Assembly (NCBI GenBank): GCA_019873655.1
Contig: JAIOAU010000016.1
Location: forward strand, 1 to 64,000
Reading direction: 5' to 3'
DNA length: 64,000 bases
From: Chloroflexota bacterium
GTDB lineage: Bacteria > Chloroflexota > Anaerolineae > Anaerolineales > Villigracilaceae
Shown here: positions 8,280 through 17,323 of the stretch, piece by piece
Numbering within the stretch: the first letter of the stretch is position 1
How the letters are laid out: each line of letters begins with the position of its first letter
The notes under the pieces: model-generated
Told to the model about the DNA's origin: nothing
What the model saw: only the letters and a program-made list of their open reading frames with translations
The model's database searches: none
Translations under genes and position numbers: made by a program

Positions 8280-9628
8280 TCTAGAGGATTTCGTCTCAGG
8301 AACTCATCCAGGTCGGTCAGGGCGCGTTCGGCCAGGGCGCGGGCGCGCTCGCGGCGGCCCATGCGCCATCCCTCGATGGGCGGCAGGATGCCGAAATTGG
8401 CCTTCATCGGCTGGAAATGCTTCAGTTCGGCGTGCGTGACGTAGCGGCACAGCGCGCCGAGCATGGTCGTTTCGGGCAGGGAGAGCGGTTCCTGGCCGCG
8501 CGCCAGGCGGGCGGCGTTCCAGCCGGCCAGCAGACCGGTGGCGATGTTGCCGAGATAGCCCTCCACGCCGGTGATTTGACCGGCAAAGAAGAGATCGCCG
8601 CGGCTGCGCAGTTGCAGAGTCGGAAGAAGCAGCCGGGGCGAAGCGAGAAAGGTGTTGCGGTGCATCTGACCGTAGCGGACGAATTCGGCCCGTTCCAGGC
8701 CGGGAATCATGCGCAGGACGCGCTGTTGTTCGGGATAGGTCAGGTTGGTCTGAAAACCGACCAGGTTGTACAACTGGCCGGCCAGGTCATCCTGGCGCAA
8801 TTGGACGACGGCGTAGGGGCGCGAGCCATCGTGCGGGTTGATCAGGCCGACCGGCCGCATCGGGCCGAAGGCCAGAGCCTGGCGTCCGCGGGCGGCGAGG
8901 ACTTCGATCGGCAGACAGCCCTCGAAGAAATGGCCGGCCCGCACGCCGCTTTGGATTTCGGCCTCGAAATCGCGCAAGGGGATGCGTTCTGCGCTCAGCA
9001 GGGCGTCCACGAAGGCTTCGTATTGCGCCTGGTCGAGCGGACAGTTGATGTAATCCCCTTCGCTTTCCTGGCCCTGGTCGTAGCGCGAGGCCCGGAAAGC
9101 GATGTTCATATCGATCGAGTCGGCGGAGACGATTGGGGCGATGGCGTCGAAGAAGAACAGGTGCTCCTCGCCGGTCAGGCGGGCGATGGCCTGGGCCAGG
9201 GAAGCCGACGTCAGCGGGCCGGAAGCGATGACAGCAAGACCGGCAGGAACTTCCTGCACTTCCTGGCGGACGACCTCGATGTTGGGATGACCGGAAATCC
9301 GTTCGGTGACGCGGCGGGCAAAGATTTCGCGGTCCACTGCCAGGGCGCTTCCGGCAGGCAGGGCGCTGGCCTCGGCGCATTCCAGCAGAAGCGAGCCCAG
9401 GCGGCGGAGTTCGGCTTTCAAGACGCCGCCAGGTCGGTCGGGCAGGAGAGAACCCAGCGAGTTGGAGCAGACCAGTTCGGCCAGATGGTCCGTCTGGTGA
9501 GCGCCGGTCTGCACGGCGGGACGCATTTCGTAGAGGCGGACGCGCAGGCCGCGTTGGGCCGCCTGCCAGGCGGCCTCGCTGCCTGCCAGCCCGCCGCCGA
9601 CGACGGTGAGATCGGGGGTCGCGGTCAT
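8276..9628 (-). CDS. trmFO: Methylenetetrahydrofolate-tRNA-(uracil-54-C5)-methyltransferase TrmFO
   Basis: A 450-residue flavoprotein with the FAD motif [13 protein letters not shown] at its N-terminus, the family segment [12 protein letters not shown], and [21 protein letters not shown] at the C-terminal FAD-binding region. TrmFO makes ribothymidine at position 54 of tRNA using methylene-THF as carbon donor and FADH2 as reductant, in place of the SAM-dependent TrmA. Length and motifs match the family throughout. It is divergent from the kinase gene at 9694. Confidence 0.95.
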   Translation of the reverse strand: MTATPDLTVVGGGLAGSEAAWQAAQRGLRVRLYEMRPAVQTGAHQTDHLAELVCSNSLGSLLPDRPGGVLKAELRRLGSLLLECAEASALPAGSALAVDREIFARRVTERISGHPNIEVVRQEVQEVPAGLAVIASGPLTSASLAQAIARLTGEEHLFFFDAIAPIVSADSIDMNIAFRASRYDQGQESEGDYINCPLDQAQYEAFVDALLSAERIPLRDFEAEIQSGVRAGHFFEGCLPIEVLAARGRQALAFGPMRPVGLINPHDGSRPYAVVQLRQDDLAGQLYNLVGFQTNLTYPEQQRVLRMIPGLERAEFVRYGQMHRNTFLASPRLLLPTLQLRSRGDLFFAGQITGVEGYLGNIATGLLAGWNAARLARGQEPLSLPETTMLGALCRYVTHAELKHFQPMKANFGILPPIEGWRMGRRERARALAERALTDLDEFLRRNPLE

Positions 9629-9673
9629 AGTTGGCGCGCTTATTGTACCATCACAAGATTCGAAGGGATGGGC

Positions 9674-9679
9674 TATAAT
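9674..9679 (+). promoter_or_regulatory. Candidate -10 box of the GAF-kinase operon
   Basis: A perfect TATAAT 14 bases upstream of the kinase ATG. No convincing -35 hexamer is present and the leader would be very short, so this is only a candidate. Confidence 0.35.
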
Positions 9680-9693
9680 TCGTTAAGGACAGC

Positions 9694-12309
9694 ATGTCAA
9701 CCGACTTATTGGAACGACAATTGAAAGAGACCAGCCTGCTGACAGCGGCATGCTGGGCGATCTGGCTGGAACGAGGGGCGGCCGAGTGGTTCGTTTTGGC
9801 CGCCTATCGATTGCCGCGCGCCAAGCAGATGCAGTTGATGCGTTATTTGGAGCAGCCATCGGTCGCCTCCTGGCTGGCCGGCGCCCTGACGGCGCGTCAC
9901 AACCGATCGCGTCGTTTGCCCGAAACGGCCGGGCTGGCCTGCGCGCGCCTGTATTTGTTCCCCGAGCCGACCAGCCGGCGCGTCGTTGTGGTGGGGGCGG
10001 ACAATCTCAATGAGCGAGCGGTGAAAATCTGGCGGTTGATCGCTCTGGGAGGCGGCGGGTTTTCGCCTGCGCCTGTCGTTGGGCAGGGAGAGGCGCTCGA
10101 GTGGATGAGCGGCATCCCTTACGACCTGCCGAAGGCGCTCGACCGGGCCTTGCGAGGCGTCTTGCGGGAGATTCCCTGCCAGGGGGGATGGCTGGCCATT
10201 CGTTCGGGGGATTTTCTCGAAGTGCGGGCGCAATCGGGCTGCCCGGAGTGTCAAGGCAGCCAGATTTCTCTCGACGCCAATCCCCTTTTGCGTTCCATCA
10301 GTCAGAAGCGGAGCGGCGCGATGGTCTTGGCCGAGACGAGCGATTGGGCGATGACGCCGCGCACAGGGTTCAAGGCGAACACCCGCGCCTGGGCTTGCGT
10401 GCCGTTGACGATTGGTCAGCGGGTAATTGGGATGATTGCGCTTTGGCGCGAACAGCCGTTGACCAAGAGCGAGCGTCAGCAACTCGAGCGCCTGGCGACG
10501 CGGATAGCGCCTCTGGTCGAGGCCAGCGAGACGTTCACCAGCCTGACCGACCATCTGCGCCGCCTGGCGCTGTTGAACGATTTCGCGCTGACGGTTTCTT
10601 CGGCCCTCGATCTGGACCAGATCGCCCAGCGCGTCTTTGGCCTGCTGCGGCGCGCCCTTGGACCGGAGTGGATTACCCTGGCCCTCCTTTCGACCGATGG
10701 CAACACCCTGCATCACTACTTCGACCAGGACGGACGCGTGGTCCTGCACACCTCTCCGGCCGAGGAGGATTCGATTCTGCGATTTGTCCACCAGGGAGAG
10801 GTCTATCGCCTGGACGACCTGGATGAAAACGCCGATTATCGGCCGTTCCACAAGGGGACGCGCTCGGTTCTGCTGGTGCCGCTGAAATACCGCCGTCAAT
10901 TGATTGGCCTGTTGGGGCTGGAAAGTTCACGGCCGGCGGCTTTCAAAGTCTTCGATGAGCATCTACTGGTGGTCGTTGCCAGTTATCTGGCCGGGTTGGT
11001 GGAGAACGGCCGTTTGCGCCAGGAGGCCGAAGGGCGCGCTCGCAACCTGGAGTTGATCCACGATGTGGTCCAGCAGGTCATGGGGCTGACGGATGTCGAA
11101 AAAATCGCCCAGATTGCAGCCGAGTTGATGGCTCGCAATTTTGCCTACGAACTTTCGGTCGTTGCGCTGGCGGACGAGGAGAATTTCTTCCGGGTCGTCG
11201 GGATTGGCGGGAGCGCGGCCGAGACCGTCCAGCGCGGGTTGCGCGAACTGGACGCGGCCGCTCACGGCGGAATCACCTACCGGGTCTTTGTCACCGGCGA
11301 GAGTATGCTGGTCAATGATGTCACCCTCGACCCGTTCTATCTGCCCATTCCGGGATGGGAAGCAGGCTCGGAGATGTGCGTCGCTCTGCGCGAGGGCGAC
11401 CGCATTCTGGGGATCATCGACGTCGAGAGCCGCCAGAAGAACAATTTTTCGCACAACGATCTTCTGGTGCTGGAGGCGCTGGCCGGAATTCTGTCCAACG
11501 TCATCGCCAATGCGGGTCAGTATCAGAAATTGCAAAGCACCGTCCATCAGTTGCAGGCGGCCCGCGAGGAATTGCAGGAACGCATGACCGCTCAACGGGT
11601 GGCCGAGACGCGTCTGATTCAGGCGGCCAAACTGGCGGCGGTCGGCGAAATGGCGGCTGGCATCGCCCACGAATTGAACAATCCGCTCACGACCATCGCC
11701 GGTTTTGCCGAATTGGTCCTGGCCGATTTGCCCCAGGACGATCCCATGCGCCCCGACCTGGAACTGGTCCTGCGGGAGGCGCACCGCGCCCGCAGCGTCA
11801 TCCGCCGCCTGCTGGACTTTTCCCGCCAGACCGAGAGCGTGCGGGTGCGCGCCGACATCAACGAGATCGTTTCGGACGTCCTGGCCCTGATGAATCACTT
11901 GCTCCACACCAGCGGCGTGGAGGTGCAAATCGAACTGGGCGAGCAGTTGCCGTGGATCTCGGTGGATCGCAATCAAATCAAACAGGTTTTGCTCAATTTG
12001 CTGCACAATGCGCTTCATGCCATGCCTGCCGGCGGCCGCCTGGCCGTCCAGACGGCGAGCCGACAGAGGGAAGGCGAACGCTGGCTGGTCATTTCCATTC
12101 GGGATAGCGGGGTGGGGATTTCGCCCGAAAACTTGAGCCGCATTTTCGAGCCTTTCTTCACCACGCGGGCCAGGCAGGGAGGCACAGGACTGGGTTTGTC
12201 GGTCTCTTATGGCATCGTGACCGACCACGGCGGGTTCATCGAGGTCGAAAGCCGCGAGGGGCAAGGTTCGACGTTCAGCGTCTGGCTGCCGGTCGAGGTG
12301 GAAAAATGA
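9694..12309 (+). CDS. Multi-GAF sensor histidine kinase, soluble
   Basis: An 871-residue protein without obvious membrane helices. Residues 1-140 form a conserved-looking but unassigned region. GAF-like domains follow at about 145-280, 290-440 and 450-610, then a coiled coil, an H-box GIAHELNNPLTT with phosphoacceptor His659, and an HATPase domain with LLHNALHAM, IRDSGVGIS and GGTGLGLSVS. The first GAF contains a Cys-Pro-Glu-Cys pair (183 and 186), which could be redox-active or bind metal. ATGA coupling to the next gene suggests phosphotransfer to the REC domains downstream. The ligand is unknown. Confidence 0.88.
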   Translation: MSTDLLERQLKETSLLTAACWAIWLERGAAEWFVLAAYRLPRAKQMQLMRYLEQPSVASWLAGALTARHNRSRRLPETAGLACARLYLFPEPTSRRVVVVGADNLNERAVKIWRLIALGGGGFSPAPVVGQGEALEWMSGIPYDLPKALDRALRGVLREIPCQGGWLAIRSGDFLEVRAQSGCPECQGSQISLDANPLLRSISQKRSGAMVLAETSDWAMTPRTGFKANTRAWACVPLTIGQRVIGMIALWREQPLTKSERQQLERLATRIAPLVEASETFTSLTDHLRRLALLNDFALTVSSALDLDQIAQRVFGLLRRALGPEWITLALLSTDGNTLHHYFDQDGRVVLHTSPAEEDSILRFVHQGEVYRLDDLDENADYRPFHKGTRSVLLVPLKYRRQLIGLLGLESSRPAAFKVFDEHLLVVVASYLAGLVENGRLRQEAEGRARNLELIHDVVQQVMGLTDVEKIAQIAAELMARNFAYELSVVALADEENFFRVVGIGGSAAETVQRGLRELDAAAHGGITYRVFVTGESMLVNDVTLDPFYLPIPGWEAGSEMCVALREGDRILGIIDVESRQKNNFSHNDLLVLEALAGILSNVIANAGQYQKLQSTVHQLQAAREELQERMTAQRVAETRLIQAAKLAAVGEMAAGIAHELNNPLTTIAGFAELVLADLPQDDPMRPDLELVLREAHRARSVIRRLLDFSRQTESVRVRADINEIVSDVLALMNHLLHTSGVEVQIELGEQLPWISVDRNQIKQVLLNLLHNALHAMPAGGRLAVQTASRQREGERWLVISIRDSGVGISPENLSRIFEPFFTTRARQGGTGLGLSVSYGIVTDHGGFIEVESREGQGSTFSVWLPVEVEK

Positions 12310-13895
12310 CAGCGCCGACCATTTTGGTTGTGGATGACGAGGCCGGAATCACCCGTCTGTGCGAACGCCTGTTGAAGCGCGCCGATTTCTCGGTGGTCTC
12401 TTTTACCGATCCGTTTCAGGCGCTGGACTACGCCGAACGCAATCACATCGATCTGCTGCTGGTGGACATCCGCATGCCAGACATCAACGGCTTCGAGGTG
12501 ATTACGCGGGTGCGTCAGCATCAGCCCGACGTTGCCATTCTGGTCATGACCGGCTTTGGCACGCTGGAGATGGCCGTTCAGGCGCTGCGTCAGGGGGTGG
12601 ATGGCCTGATTCTGAAACCTTTCGAGGCCGGCGACGAATTGGTGCAATCGGTCCGGCAGGCGTTGCAGGACAATCAGCGCAAACGCGAGGCGGCCCGCAT
12701 CCAGGCCTTGCGTCCGCTCTTCGACATCACCGAAGCGCTCCTGGCCGAGACCCGACCCGACCGGCTGCTGGGCCTGATTCTGACGGCGGCGTGCGGTCAG
12801 TTGCGCTGCGAGCACGCCGGCTTTTACGAATATGTGCCCGAGGAGCAGGTGTTGCGCTTGCTGGCCGTTCAGGGAGAGGCCTTTTCCGATGGCGAGGGGC
12901 GGGAACAGGGCGTTCTGTGGCGCGCCAATGAAACCGGCGCGCCCTTGTGGGTCAACGCCAGCGGCCCCGGCGATTCCCAGATGCAGACTTATCTGGTCGA
13001 ACGAGGGCTGGTTTCCATTATGGCCGCCCCGATTCGGTACGCGAATTCGAGCGGGGTCATGTACGCGGCTCGTCAGGAGGGGAACGAACCGTTCCGCGAG
13101 GTGGACTGGGAGATGTTCCTGCTCCTTTCCCGCCAGGCGGCGATTGCGATGGAAAACGCCCGCCTGTACGCCGAACTGCGCGATTACGTCCAGCGGGTCG
13201 AGGATTCGCAACAGGCGCTCATCCGGGCCGAGAAAATGGCCACCGCTGGCCGTCTGACGGCTTCGATTGCCCACGAAATCAACAATCCCCTCCAGGCGGT
13301 GCAGAACTGCCTGCACCTGGCCACGCGCAGCGACATGCCGCCCGAAAAACAGCAGGAGTATCTCAATCTTGCCAAGACGGAACTGGATCGCCTGATGAGC
13401 ACGGTGCAGCGAATGCTCGACTTCTACCGTCCCAGCGGCGTGGAGCCGCAGCGGGTAGATGTCGCTGATTTGTTGCGGCATGTGATCGGCTTGCTCTCGC
13501 CGCAGTTGACCGCCCGCGGCATCCGCGTGACGACCGGCTTCTCGTCTAAATTGCCGCGCATTCTGGCCGTCAGCAGTCAGTTGCAGCAAGTGTTCATCAA
13601 TCTCATCTTGAACGCCTATGATGTCATGCCGGAGGGAGGGGAACTGCGCATCACGGCGCGGCCGGTCAAGGACACGGTCGAAATCTTGTTCCAGGATACG
13701 GGACCGGGAATTCCGCCCGAAAATCGCAGTAAAATTTTCGAGCCGTTTGTCAGCACCAAGGAAGGAGGCATTGGCCTGGGGCTGTCGGTCAGTTATGGAA
13801 TCGTTTCGGCGCATGGCGGGAGCCTCGACTTCCTCCCCGACCGCGGACCCGGGGCCTGCTTCCGGGTGACGTTGCCTGTCAAGGATGAGAGATGA
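12306..13895 (+). CDS. REC-GAF-histidine kinase
   Basis: A 529-residue protein: an N-terminal receiver (residues 1-120; ILVVDDEAG start, acceptor Asp54 in LLVDIRMPDINGF, LILKPF with the conserved Lys), a GAF domain at about 137-288, an H-box SIAHEINNPLQAV with His323, and an HATPase domain (LILNAYDVM, FQDTGPGIP, GGIGLGLSVS). A receiver at the N-terminus means this kinase is itself controlled by phosphorylation, probably by the upstream kinase whose stop codon it overlaps (ATGA). It would then act on the DNA-binding regulator downstream. Confidence 0.88.
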   Translation: MTAPTILVVDDEAGITRLCERLLKRADFSVVSFTDPFQALDYAERNHIDLLLVDIRMPDINGFEVITRVRQHQPDVAILVMTGFGTLEMAVQALRQGVDGLILKPFEAGDELVQSVRQALQDNQRKREAARIQALRPLFDITEALLAETRPDRLLGLILTAACGQLRCEHAGFYEYVPEEQVLRLLAVQGEAFSDGEGREQGVLWRANETGAPLWVNASGPGDSQMQTYLVERGLVSIMAAPIRYANSSGVMYAARQEGNEPFREVDWEMFLLLSRQAAIAMENARLYAELRDYVQRVEDSQQALIRAEKMATAGRLTASIAHEINNPLQAVQNCLHLATRSDMPPEKQQEYLNLAKTELDRLMSTVQRMLDFYRPSGVEPQRVDVADLLRHVIGLLSPQLTARGIRVTTGFSSKLPRILAVSSQLQQVFINLILNAYDVMPEGGELRITARPVKDTVEILFQDTGPGIPPENRSKIFEPFVSTKEGGIGLGLSVSYGIVSAHGGSLDFLPDRGPGACFRVTLPVKDER

Positions 13896-14650
13896 TGCAA
13901 AAAGCCAGCATTCTTGTGGTCGATGATGAACCCATTGAGCGTCAAACCCTGACGGATATCCTCCGCCTGGAAGGGTATCGGGTTTCTTCGGTGGCCAACG
14001 GCGAGGCGGCGGTTGATTTTGTCCGCAATAACACGGTGGATTTGATCGTGCTCGATTTGCGGATGCCGGGCATGAGCGGGCTGGACGTCGTCAAGGTGCT
14101 GGGGCGAACCGCCCCGGACATCGAAATCATCCTCCTGACGGCCCACGGCTCCATGGAATCGGCCATCGACGCCTTGCGCAGCCGGGTGCATGATTACCTG
14201 CTCAAACCCGCCTCGCCGACTCAAATTCTGGAAAGCGTGGCGCGTGGGCTGGCGCGGCGGGCGGCCCGTCTCGCCGCGGGCGCCGATCTGGGAGGAATGG
14301 CCGAGGAAGAACCGGTCGTCCGGTTAGAGGATGGAACCGTGATCGATTTCAAGCGGCGGTCTCTGGTTTCGGGGGGGAAGACGATCTGGCTGACGCCCGC
14401 CGAGGGGCGGTTGCTGAAGGTGTTTGTCGAAAATATCGGCAAGGTGTTTACCCACCGCGAACTGGTGCTGCTGGTTCAGGGGTATGCCACCTCGCAGCAA
14501 GAAGCGCCCGAGATTTTGCGGCCCCTGGTCAGCCGGCTGAGGCAGAAGTTGGCCTCTGTTCCCGCTTTGATGGAAAGGATTGTCAGTGTGCGCGGGACCG
14601 GCTATGTATTCGAGGCGACAAAAGAGGGGAAGGAGCGTCCTTCTGCGTGA
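13892..14650 (+). CDS. REC-winged-helix response regulator (OmpR/PhoB-like output)
   Basis: A 252-residue protein. The receiver (1-120) has VVDDEP, acceptor Asp55 in IVLDLRMPGMSG, the Thr/Ser switch region LLTAHGS and the Lys in YLLKPA. The receiver reads more like the NtrC/hybrid group than OmpR. The C-terminal domain (about 145-245) is an OmpR-type winged helix with LTPAEGRLLKVFVEN, a recognition helix around EILRPLVSRLRQKL and the wing IVSVRGTGYVF. It is probably the transcriptional output of this three-gene relay. The start is either of two adjacent ATGs (13892 or 13895); the first overlaps the kinase stop. Confidence 0.9.
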   Translation: MMQKASILVVDDEPIERQTLTDILRLEGYRVSSVANGEAAVDFVRNNTVDLIVLDLRMPGMSGLDVVKVLGRTAPDIEIILLTAHGSMESAIDALRSRVHDYLLKPASPTQILESVARGLARRAARLAAGADLGGMAEEEPVVRLEDGTVIDFKRRSLVSGGKTIWLTPAEGRLLKVFVENIGKVFTHRELVLLVQGYATSQQEAPEILRPLVSRLRQKLASVPALMERIVSVRGTGYVFEATKEGKERPSA

Positions 14651-14661
14651 GGGGCGCTCGG

Positions 14662-15615
14662 TCATTCGCCTGCGCCCCAGGTGATGTCGGGGGGAATGCC
14701 AGGCGGCCGCAGCCACTTGAGCCAGCCGCTCTTCTGGCGTTGTTGCGGGGGAATCTTCTCCCAGCCGATGAGGATGATGCTGAGGGTAAGGAAAGCGGCG
14801 CCGGCCCATTGCAAGGGGAGAAGGCTTTCGTGTAGCCACAAATGGCTGGCGAGGATCGTAATCAGCAGTTCGCTGAGGCCAAGCAGGGCGGTTTGCATGC
14901 CGCCCAGATGTTTGACGCCCAGGAAGAGGGTCAGGCGGGAGAAAAAGGTCACCATCGTCAGCCCCAGGACGGGGTTCCAGGAGACGCTGGCGGCCGGAAG
15001 GCTGCGGTCAAAGACGAGATAGGCAGGCACGACCACCATGCTCATGGCCAGAAGGGTGTAGAGGGTCACCGTCGGGGCGGGGATGTCGTAGAGCACGCGC
15101 TGATTGATGGGGAGGTGGAAAGCGTACATCGCCGACGCCCCCAGCATGAGGGCGACGCCGATCCAGTCGATTTCTGCGGTTTTCGTGTAGGTAAGAAGGA
15201 GGACGCCCAGCGTGGCAACGGCCATGCGCAGACGCGTGATTCGACCGGGGGGTTGGAAGTCGAGCGCCAGCCAGAGGGCGAGAAAGATGGGGTAGAGCGA
15301 GTAGAGCAGTTGGCCGATGCTGGCCGTCAGACGTTGGAGCGCCAGGTAGTACAGGATGGAGCCGAGGCCGTTGATGACGCCTGCCAGTCCGCAGCCCAAC
15401 AGGCCGGCCGGATAGATATATAGAAACGGACGCTTGAACAGCGCCACGAGGACGAGTAGCAACAAGGCGGCCAGGGCGGTGCGCACGGCCACGACCAGCA
15501 GAGGGGAGAATCCGACCCCAAAGGCTTGTTTGCCAAAGATGGGCGCCAGGCCAAGGAAAACGGCCGCGCTCAGGGCGGCTCCGATTCCCTTAGCGCGGCC
15601 CAGGATTCTTTTCAT
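14662..15615 (-). CDS. EamA/DMT-superfamily permease
   Basis: A 317-residue integral membrane protein with about ten hydrophobic helices in two EamA repeats. Small-residue-rich helices begin the first half (AAVFLGLAPIFGKQAF) and the second (ALMLGASAMYAFHLPINQRVL). Family members export amino acids or other small metabolites. The gene lies 25 bases downstream of the threonine synthase-REC gene on the same strand and is probably the last gene of the sensor operon. Threonine or a related amino acid is a tempting substrate, but that is inference from position only. It converges on the regulator at 14650 with an 11-base gap. Confidence 0.82.
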   Translation of the reverse strand: MKRILGRAKGIGAALSAAVFLGLAPIFGKQAFGVGFSPLLVVAVRTALAALLLLVLVALFKRPFLYIYPAGLLGCGLAGVINGLGSILYYLALQRLTASIGQLLYSLYPIFLALWLALDFQPPGRITRLRMAVATLGVLLLTYTKTAEIDWIGVALMLGASAMYAFHLPINQRVLYDIPAPTVTLYTLLAMSMVVVPAYLVFDRSLPAASVSWNPVLGLTMVTFFSRLTLFLGVKHLGGMQTALLGLSELLITILASHLWLHESLLPLQWAGAAFLTLSIILIGWEKIPPQQRQKSGWLKWLRPPGIPPDITWGAGE

Positions 15616-15640
15616 ATTTTCCTGCCTCGTCGCCGGCGGC

Positions 15641-17317
15641 TCATTTGATCAGGGAGCGAACCTCTTCCAGGAACTCGTCGCTCAGGAAATCGCCTTTTTG
15701 CATCAGCGCCTGAATCTGTCCTTTGAGGCGGTTCTTCTCTTCGGCGGTCAATTCTTTGGCAGTGGCGACAATGACCGGGATGTTGGCGGTTTCCGGTTTG
15801 GCCCGTAGGGCGTCCAGGACGGCAAAGCCGTCCATTTCTGGCATCATCAGGTCGAGGACGATGAGATCGGGCAGTTCGCGCTCGATGAGTTTGAGGGCTT
15901 CCTGACCGCTTTCGGCTTCGAAGATTTTGAAGTCGCCTTGCGATTGCAGGATGCGGCGGATTAAGATGCGCGCCTCGCGGCTGTCGTCTACGATGGCGAT
16001 GTTGGGGAAGCGATCGGGGGCGACGCGGTTGAGGGCGGCCAACAGCCCCTCTTGCGGCGTCTCTTCCATGACGCGGGAGGGCAACACCACGTTGCGTGCC
16101 CAGTTGTCGCCCAGGACGAACGGCTCGGCCGGCATGGTGTGACCGGTGCAGTTGACCACCACCACGTCGGTGGGTTTGATGACGCCGGCGCGCACCAGTT
16201 TGAACAGCCCGGCAAACGCCACCGCTGCGGCAGGTTCGGCGGAAATGCCCTCCATCTTTGCCAGGACGTGCATGGCCCGGAAGGCCTCCTCGTCGCTGAC
16301 GCTTTCGAACGCGCCATGCGTTTCGTTGACCCATTTACGCAGTAAGGTGTAGGTCCGACCGGGATCGCCGGTTGCCAGGGTCTCGATGTGGGTGCGCGGC
16401 GAGGTGACCGGCGTGGCGACTTCCTTTCCGTCTTTCCAGGCCTGAACCATCGGGGCGCAACCCTCGGCCTGAATCGCAGCAATGGCTGGGATGCGGTCGA
16501 TGAGGTTCATGCGCTGGAGTTCGGCAAAGCCCTTGGCCAGGCCGAGCGGCCCCATCCCGCCGCTGATGGATTGGATGTACCAGTCGGGGGTGCGCCAGAT
16601 GGGGTAGGGCTTGCCGTTGTTTCCGGAGACGGGTCCCAGGGCGGCGGTTACCTGCTCGGCGATTTCGAAGGCGATGGTTTTCATGGCCTCGATGGAGGTG
16701 ATGGTGCGGGCGCCCATATCGAGGTACAGGCCGCGCTGACGGGCGAATTCGGCGGCGACCTGTTTGGCCTGGTCGTAGGAGCCGGTCACTTTGATGACCT
16801 GGCTGCCGTAGAGGGCGATTTCACGCATTTTCACCGCCGGCACCAGGCTGGTGACGAACGCCCACAGTTTGATGCCGGCGCGGGCGGCGTAGGCCGAGTA
16901 GGAGATGGCGACGTTGCCGGTCGAGGCGACGACCATTTCGGTGATGCCGGCTTCTTTCAGGGCGGCGATGGTCACTGCCGCCTGGCGGTCTTTGAAGGAG
17001 GCGGTCGGGCCCTGGCGTTCGTCTTTGATGAAGAGGTTGGGGCAGCCAAGCATCATGCCCAGGTTGATCGCCTGGATGAGCGGCGTGCCGCCTTCGCCGA
17101 GGCGGATGGCCGGGTTGGGACTGCGGACGGGCAGCAATTCGCGGTAGCGCCACAGGTCGAACGGACGGCTGGGCAATTGGAGCACCAGGCTCTTTGCCAC
17201 CGTGTCGTAGTCATATTCCGCCTGACGCCATTGACTGCTGCAACGGGGGCAGTTGACGGAGGTGGGAAAGTACGGCGCGGCATGTCCGCAGTCGAGGCAT
17301 TTGATGATGAAGGACAT
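15641..17317 (-). CDS. Threonine synthase-like PLP enzyme fused to a response-regulator receiver domain
   Basis: A 558-residue protein. Residues 1-430 match the fold-type II threonine synthase family. A Cys4 zinc-ribbon (Cys7/10 and Cys23/26) precedes GEGGTPL, the PLP-lysine motif TASFKD (Lys109), the STGNVA phosphate/substrate loop and a glycine-rich SGGMGPLGLAKGF. Residues 437-558 are a complete CheY-like receiver: VDDS, acceptor Asp489 in IVLDLMMPEMDG, VATAK and Lys541. The ATG start, continuous frame and absence of an internal start at the junction argue against two genes. Six bases separate it from the hybrid kinase, so that kinase is the obvious phosphodonor. Phosphorylation may switch threonine synthesis, or the PLP domain may be a sensor; neither is shown. 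Confidence 0.88.
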   Translation of the reverse strand: MSFIIKCLDCGHAAPYFPTSVNCPRCSSQWRQAEYDYDTVAKSLVLQLPSRPFDLWRYRELLPVRSPNPAIRLGEGGTPLIQAINLGMMLGCPNLFIKDERQGPTASFKDRQAAVTIAALKEAGITEMVVASTGNVAISYSAYAARAGIKLWAFVTSLVPAVKMREIALYGSQVIKVTGSYDQAKQVAAEFARQRGLYLDMGARTITSIEAMKTIAFEIAEQVTAALGPVSGNNGKPYPIWRTPDWYIQSISGGMGPLGLAKGFAELQRMNLIDRIPAIAAIQAEGCAPMVQAWKDGKEVATPVTSPRTHIETLATGDPGRTYTLLRKWVNETHGAFESVSDEEAFRAMHVLAKMEGISAEPAAAVAFAGLFKLVRAGVIKPTDVVVVNCTGHTMPAEPFVLGDNWARNVVLPSRVMEETPQEGLLAALNRVAPDRFPNIAIVDDSREARILIRRILQSQGDFKIFEAESGQEALKLIERELPDLIVLDLMMPEMDGFAVLDALRAKPETANIPVIVATAKELTAEEKNRLKGQIQALMQKGDFLSDEFLEEVRSLIK

Positions 17318-17323
17318 AGGATT

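Noticed and set aside
15641-17317. Threonine synthase and receiver as two overlapping genes or an assembly join
   Set aside because: There is no stop, frame change or base-composition break at residues 430-437, and the linker is short and natural. A sequencing check would still be sensible.
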